Below are positions 31,530-34,553 of a stretch of 34,553 bases of DNA, in pieces. Numbering within the stretch: position 1 is the first letter of the stretch; each line of letters starts with the position of its first letter. The stretch spans positions 1 through 34,553 of the forward strand of contig UQJE01000019.1 of the NCBI GenBank assembly GCA_900541345.1, written 5' to 3'. The notes below the pieces were generated by a model that was not told the DNA's origin, ran no database searches, and was given only the letters and a program-made list of their open reading frames with translations. This DNA is from an uncultured Blautia sp. GTDB taxonomy: Bacteria; Bacillota; Clostridia; Lachnospirales; Lachnospiraceae. Both the position numbers and the translations under genes were made by a program.

Positions 31530-32576
31530 GTGAACGAATTTCAGAATGGAGTAAATAACAAGTTTTCAAAAGTAAAAGTGCCGAAGCCCGGAAAACATTT
31601 TAAACGTGCATTGGCAGGCGTTGCGGGAGTAGTTGTGATCGGTATTCTTGCAACAGATGCAACGTATCAGATTCAGGAGCAGGAGCAGGCGGTTCTGACT
31701 ACATTTGGGGTTCCGAAAGCAGTGACGGAGACAGGTCTTCATTTTAAGATACCGTTTATCCAGAAGGTGGAAAAGGTAAACACAACGATACAGGGGTTTC
31801 CTATTGGCTATGATATGCAAAGCAATGCTACAGTAGAGCAGGAGGGCCTTATGATCACATCGGATTATAATTTTATAGATGTGGATTTCTTTGTGGAGTA
31901 CCGCATCGCAGATCCGGTAAAATATTTGTATTCTGCCAGAGAACCGGAAAACATCCTGAAAAATATTTCTCAGAGCTGTATCCGTACTGTGATAGCAAGT
32001 TATAATGTAGATGATGTGCTTACAACAGGGAAAAGTGAAATCCAGGGAAAAATCAAAGAAATGATTTTGAAAAGTCTGGAGGAACAGGATATAGGAATTC
32101 AGCTTGTAAATATCACGATTCAGGATTCCGAGCCTCCTACACAGGATGTTATGAAAGCATTCAAGGCTGTAGAAACAGCAAAACAGGGAAAAGAAACAGC
32201 CGTAAACAACGCAAATAAATACAGAAACGAGAAGCTTCCGGAGGCAGAGGCACAGGCAGACCAGATTATTCAGGATGCGGAAGCACAGAAGCAGGTTCGC
32301 ATCAATGAGGCAGAGGCAGAGGTAGCAAGATTTAACGCCATGTATGAAGAATACAGTAAGAATCCGGAAGTGACGATGCAGCGTATGTTTTACGAAGCGA
32401 TGGAAGACGTTCTGCCGGATATGAAAATTATCATCGACAGTGGAGACGGAGTACAGAAACTCCTTCCGATAGAACCGTTCTCTGGAGAAAGTAACGGGAA
32501 GGTACAGAAAGATTCAGGCAAGCAGTCGACTTCTGATGAGACGGCAGCAGGACAGAATAATGCGGAGGAAAAATAA
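31530..32576 (+). CDS. hflK: HflK-like SPFH/band 7 membrane protein
   Basis: A 348-residue SPFH-domain protein. A basic N-terminus and a membrane anchor (about 27-43) come first, then the band 7 domain (about 45-230), including IQEQEQAVLTTFGVPKAVTETG and the NITIQDSEPPTQDVMKAFKAV region typical of HflK. A long Ala/Glu/Gln-rich coiled coil follows (about 225-285), then a polar disordered tail. In E. coli HflK and HflC form a membrane cage around the FtsH protease and modulate its access to substrates. The start is GTG 31530, with AAGGAGG 6 nt upstream; longer readings run back into the terminator. It overlaps hflC by one base. Expression is probably controlled by the upstream Mn2+ riboswitch. 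Confidence 0.9.
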   Translation: MNEFQNGVNNKFSKVKVPKPGKHFKRALAGVAGVVVIGILATDATYQIQEQEQAVLTTFGVPKAVTETGLHFKIPFIQKVEKVNTTIQGFPIGYDMQSNATVEQEGLMITSDYNFIDVDFFVEYRIADPVKYLYSAREPENILKNISQSCIRTVIASYNVDDVLTTGKSEIQGKIKEMILKSLEEQDIGIQLVNITIQDSEPPTQDVMKAFKAVETAKQGKETAVNNANKYRNEKLPEAEAQADQIIQDAEAQKQVRINEAEAEVARFNAMYEEYSKNPEVTMQRMFYEAMEDVLPDMKIIIDSGDGVQKLLPIEPFSGESNGKVQKDSGKQSTSDETAAGQNNAEEK

Positions 32577-33442
32577 TGAGAAATAAAAAAATATTTATTA
32601 TCTTAGGCAGTGTGGCTGTTTTGATTGGAGCAGCGGCATCGATTACAGTGACGGCACAGAATGAGTATAAACTTGTGCGCCAGTTCGGAAAAGTGAAAAG
32701 AGTGATAAGTTCTCCCGGTATCAGCCTGAAAATTCCTTTTGTGGAGACAACAGCGACTTTACCAAAAGAGACTCTTCTTTATGATTTGTCGCCTTCTGAC
32801 GTAATCACAAAAGATAAAAAGACTATGATTTCGGACAGTTATGTACTGTGGAAGATTGAAGATCCTCTTAAATTTGCACAGACTTTAAATTCTTCTATAG
32901 AAAGCGGAGAGAGCAGAATTAACACAGCTGTATACAATGCAACGAAAAATGTAATCAGCAGCATGACACAGGATGAGGTGATCACAAGCAGAGACGGGGA
33001 GCTGTCTGATGCAGTTATGGCGTCTATTGGAGATAATATGGAGCAGTATGGTGTAAATCTTCTTCTTTTTGAGACAAAGCAGCTTGATCTTCCGGAAGAT
33101 AATAAGGATGCGGTATATGAGCGGATGATTTCGGAGAGAGATAATATTGCGGCGACATATAAGGCACAGGGAAGTTCTGAAGCAAAGGTGATTCGAAACA
33201 CAACAGACAAGGAAATTGCCATTAAAATTTCAGAAGCGGAAAAGAAAGCAGAAATTTTAAGAGCAGAAGGGGAACAGGAATATATGAAAATTCTTGCTCA
33301 GGCATACGGGGAAACAGAACGAAGTGAGTTTTATTCCTTTGTGAGAAGCCTGGATGCCCTGAAAAACTCCATGAAGGGAGAAGATAAGACGGTAATCCTC
33401 TCAGAAGATTCACCGATTGCGCAGATTTTCCAGGGAAAATAG
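32576..33442 (+). CDS. hflC: HflC-like SPFH/band 7 membrane protein
   Basis: A 288-residue partner of HflK. An N-terminal membrane anchor (about 5-26, IFIILGSVAVLIGAAASITV) precedes the band 7 domain, with YKLVRQFGKVKRVISSPG and SLKIPFVETTATLPKETLLYD. The segment ISERDNIAATYKAQGSSEA and the motif YMKILAQAYGETERSEFYSFVRSLDAL (seen in part) are typical of HflC C-termini. TAATG overlap with hflK indicates coupled translation. No ftsH is in the window, so the interaction partner is inferred from the family. Confidence 0.9.
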   Translation: MRNKKIFIILGSVAVLIGAAASITVTAQNEYKLVRQFGKVKRVISSPGISLKIPFVETTATLPKETLLYDLSPSDVITKDKKTMISDSYVLWKIEDPLKFAQTLNSSIESGESRINTAVYNATKNVISSMTQDEVITSRDGELSDAVMASIGDNMEQYGVNLLLFETKQLDLPEDNKDAVYERMISERDNIAATYKAQGSSEAKVIRNTTDKEIAIKISEAEKKAEILRAEGEQEYMKILAQAYGETERSEFYSFVRSLDALKNSMKGEDKTVILSEDSPIAQIFQGK

Positions 33443-33492
33443 CTATCTGAGGACAGCCGCAGAAAATAAATTGAAAAAAATAAAAAAATTCC

Positions 33493-33521
33493 TTGCATTT
33501 TGTGGAAAGCAGTGATAATAT
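33493..33521 (+). promoter_or_regulatory. Promoter of the rpmJ-rpsM-rpsK operon
   Basis: TTGCAT (33493-33498), 17-bp spacer, TAATAT (33516-33521), with the TG of an extended -10 at 33513-33514. Transcription would start near 33528. Confidence 0.78.
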
Positions 33522-33530
33522 ATATTGCAA

Positions 33531-33557
33531 GCGCGCGTATACCCTGTATACGTGCGC
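33531..33557 (+). promoter_or_regulatory. Stable hairpin at the 5' end of the rpmJ transcript
   Basis: GCGCGCGTATAC (33531-33542) pairs with GTATACGTGCGC (33546-33557) over 12 bp, with one G-U pair and a CCT loop. It begins only a few bases after the predicted start site and has no T-run, so it is not a terminator. It may protect the 5' end of the mRNA or serve as a regulatory leader. Confidence 0.7.
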
Positions 33558-33605
33558 CTGGAAACTGCAGATTTTAATGCTATATTTACGGAAGGAGGAT
33601 TTCCA

Positions 33606-33719
33606 GTGAAAGTAAGATCATCTGTAAAGCCGATCTGCGAAAAATGCAAGATCATTAAAAGAAAAGGATCTATCAGAGTAATCTGTGAAAATCCAAAACA
33701 CAAACAGCGCCAGGGTTAA
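33606..33719 (+). CDS. rpmJ: 50S ribosomal protein L36
   Basis: The 37-residue L36, with the start VKVRSSVKPICEKCK and the zinc ribbon CEKC...CENPKH intact (C+ form). The GTG start at 33606 is preceded by GGAAGGAGG (33590-33598). In most bacteria it sits between infA and rpsM. Here hflC lies upstream and the gene has its own promoter, while rpsM follows only after an unusually long 297-bp spacer. Confidence 0.97.
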   Translation: MKVRSSVKPICEKCKIIKRKGSIRVICENPKHKQRQG

Positions 33720-34016
33720 TTCAGCCTTAGTGTTTGTGAAAACGTGCGGCTGCAGTGTGAAACACCCGGAAAGGTTGTTCATACTGTTTTAAAGTTTTTA
33801 GCATGTATTGCCTAATACCGAGAGGCAAGGCTGCAAAAGCAGCATTTTCGGAAAGGCCGTTATTCGCCAGAAGCGGCTGGGTGTTTACCGAGGCACCCCA
33901 ATTAGGAACTAAAAAGAGAAAGCAGCGTACAGACACATCCCATTTCACCTTGTGCAATATGTACAAGTGATGTGCAGCGCAGGACTTTCAAAGAAAGAAA
34001 ATGGAGGAAACAGTAC
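33720..34016 (+). other. Long structured spacer between rpmJ and rpsM (candidate leader RNA or dispersed repeat)
   Basis: No gene is called in these 297 bp. Several local stems can be drawn: GTGTTT (33730-33735)/AAACAC (33760-33765); TTGCCT (33808-33813)/AGGCAA (33823-33828); GCTGC (33830-33834)/GCAGC (33839-33843) with an AAAA loop; GCCG (33856-33859)/CGGC (33874-33877); GGGTG (33879-33883)/CACCC (33894-33898); and CTTGT (33949-33953)/ACAAG (33963-33967). Two of the loops share ACCGAG. No clear promoter or terminator is seen. Either a structured regulatory leader for rpsM or an inserted intergenic repeat would fit. Confidence 0.5.
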
Positions 34017-34385
34017 ATGGCTCGTATAGCTGGTGTAGACTTACCAAGAGAAAAACGTGTAGAAATCGGTCTGACATATATTTATGGAATCGGCAGACCA
34101 AGCGCAACTCAGATCCTTGAGAAAGCAGGCGTAAATCCTGACACTCGTGTAAGAGATCTGACAGACGAAGAAATCAAAAATATCAGTTCTGTTATTGATG
34201 AAACAATGACAGTAGAAGGTGACCTTCGTAGAGAAATCGCCCTCAACATTAAGAGACTGCAGGAAATCGGATGCTACAGAGGTATCCGTCATCGTAAAGG
34301 ACTTCCGGTTCGTGGCCAGAAGACAAAAACAAATGCAAGAACACGCAAAGGTCCTAAGAGAACTGTTGCAAACAAGAAAAAGTAA
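34017..34385 (+). CDS. rpsM: 30S ribosomal protein S13
   Basis: The 122-residue S13: ARIAGVDLPREKRVEIGLTYIYGIG at the start, the helix-two-turn-helix core, and the basic C-terminus with CYRGIRHRKGLPVRGQKTKTNARTRKGPKR (family signature GQKTKTNARTRKG). ATG 34017 is preferred over in-frame upstream starts because TGGAGGA lies just before it and the protein family starts with MARIAG. rpsK follows after 48 bp. Confidence 0.98.
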   Translation: MARIAGVDLPREKRVEIGLTYIYGIGRPSATQILEKAGVNPDTRVRDLTDEEIKNISSVIDETMTVEGDLRREIALNIKRLQEIGCYRGIRHRKGLPVRGQKTKTNARTRKGPKRTVANKKK

Positions 34386-34433
34386 TTTGTTGATAAATAG
34401 ATAATAAAAAGGAAAGTGTAGGTTAGTTTTAAA

Positions 34434-34553
34434 ATGGCAAAAGTGACTAAGAAAACGACAAAACGTCGTGTCAAGAAAAACGTTGAACACGGACAGGCAC
34501 ACATTCAGTCTTCCTTTAACAATACAATTGTTACACTGACTGACAGTGAAGGA
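34434..34553 (+). CDS. rpsK: 30S ribosomal protein S11 (3' end outside window)
   Basis: Only the first 40 codons are present: MAKVTKKTTKRRVKKNVEHG, then AHIQSSFNNTIVTLTD, the S11 N-terminal signature. The Shine-Dalgarno sequence is weak (AAAGGAAAG lies about 15 nt upstream). Order rpmJ-rpsM-rpsK matches the alpha operon; rpsD, rpoA and rplQ are expected beyond the window. Confidence 0.95.
   Translation, partial: MAKVTKKTTKRRVKKNVEHGQAHIQSSFNNTIVTLTDSEG

Noticed and set aside
33443..33492. Intrinsic terminator after hflC
   Set aside because: The region is A/T-rich but no convincing stem precedes a T-run. Transcription from hflC may read through into rpmJ.
33727..33966. Minus-strand 79-codon open frame in the rpmJ-rpsM spacer
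   Set aside because: It resembles no family I recognise, has no clear ribosome binding site, and is antisense within a ribosomal operon. The local stems explain the region at least as well. It is kept in mind as a possible mark of a dispersed repeat.

Overview
The window looks like the core chromosome of a low-to-moderate GC, spore-forming Firmicute, most likely in the Lachnospiraceae/Clostridia. The reasons are the hrcA-grpE-dnaK-dnaJ operon under a CIRCE element, Firmicute-type housekeeping neighbourhoods (dnaJ..prmA-rsmE; ireB-ruvX-DUF1292..trmR-trhP), a B. subtilis/phi3T-type thymidylate synthase, a sigK-like sporulation sigma gene, strong AGGAGG ribosome binding sites, and frequent GTG/TTG starts. 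No prophage, insertion sequence, tRNA, rRNA or CRISPR array was found. The species cannot be named from the sequence alone.

Layout. 1-578 (-): N-terminal part of a PfkB-family fructokinase, divergent from 700-4264 (+), a branching-enzyme-like gene coupled to thyA and folA. 4415-11153 (+): biosynthetic operon leuB-ilvD-ilvB-serC-serA, ended by a strong terminator that runs directly into four perfect copies of a 30-bp repeat. 11350-16299 (+): SigA promoter, CIRCE, hrcA-grpE-dnaK-dnaJ and a terminator. 16359-21189 (+): PAP2 membrane protein, prmA, rsmE, a cysteine desulfurase and thiI. 21253-21489 (-): a lone HPr/Crh-like protein without the PTS histidine. 21640-28560 (+): mtaB-ireB-ruvX-DUF1292-rnj-ylbF-mltG-like-trmR-trhP, linking tRNA modification, RNA decay and cell-wall/signalling genes. 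28606-29235 (-): sigK-like sigma factor. 29369-31265 (+): asparaginase and a ribokinase-like kinase. 31302-33442 (+): a yybP-ykoY-type (Mn2+) riboswitch with an intrinsic terminator, then hflK-hflC. 33493-34553 (+): promoter, leader hairpin, rpmJ, a long structured spacer, rpsM and the start of rpsK.

How the parts work together. The leuB-serA operon covers branched-chain and serine biosynthesis. thyA and folA are a metabolic pair, since thymidylate synthase makes the dihydrofolate that FolA reduces. The cysteine desulfurase probably feeds sulfur to ThiI. trmR and trhP are the methylation and hydroxylation steps of wobble uridine modification in B. subtilis. The sigma gene has a candidate SigK/SigE-type promoter, which suggests autoregulation.

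The observations most worth a second look are: the manganese riboswitch in front of hflKC, where the usual targets are metal transporters; the structured 297-bp spacer between rpmJ and rpsM; the branching-enzyme homologue with altered catalytic motifs; the Crh-like protein; the MltG homologue reduced to its N-terminal part; and the 30-bp tandem repeat attached to the serA terminator.
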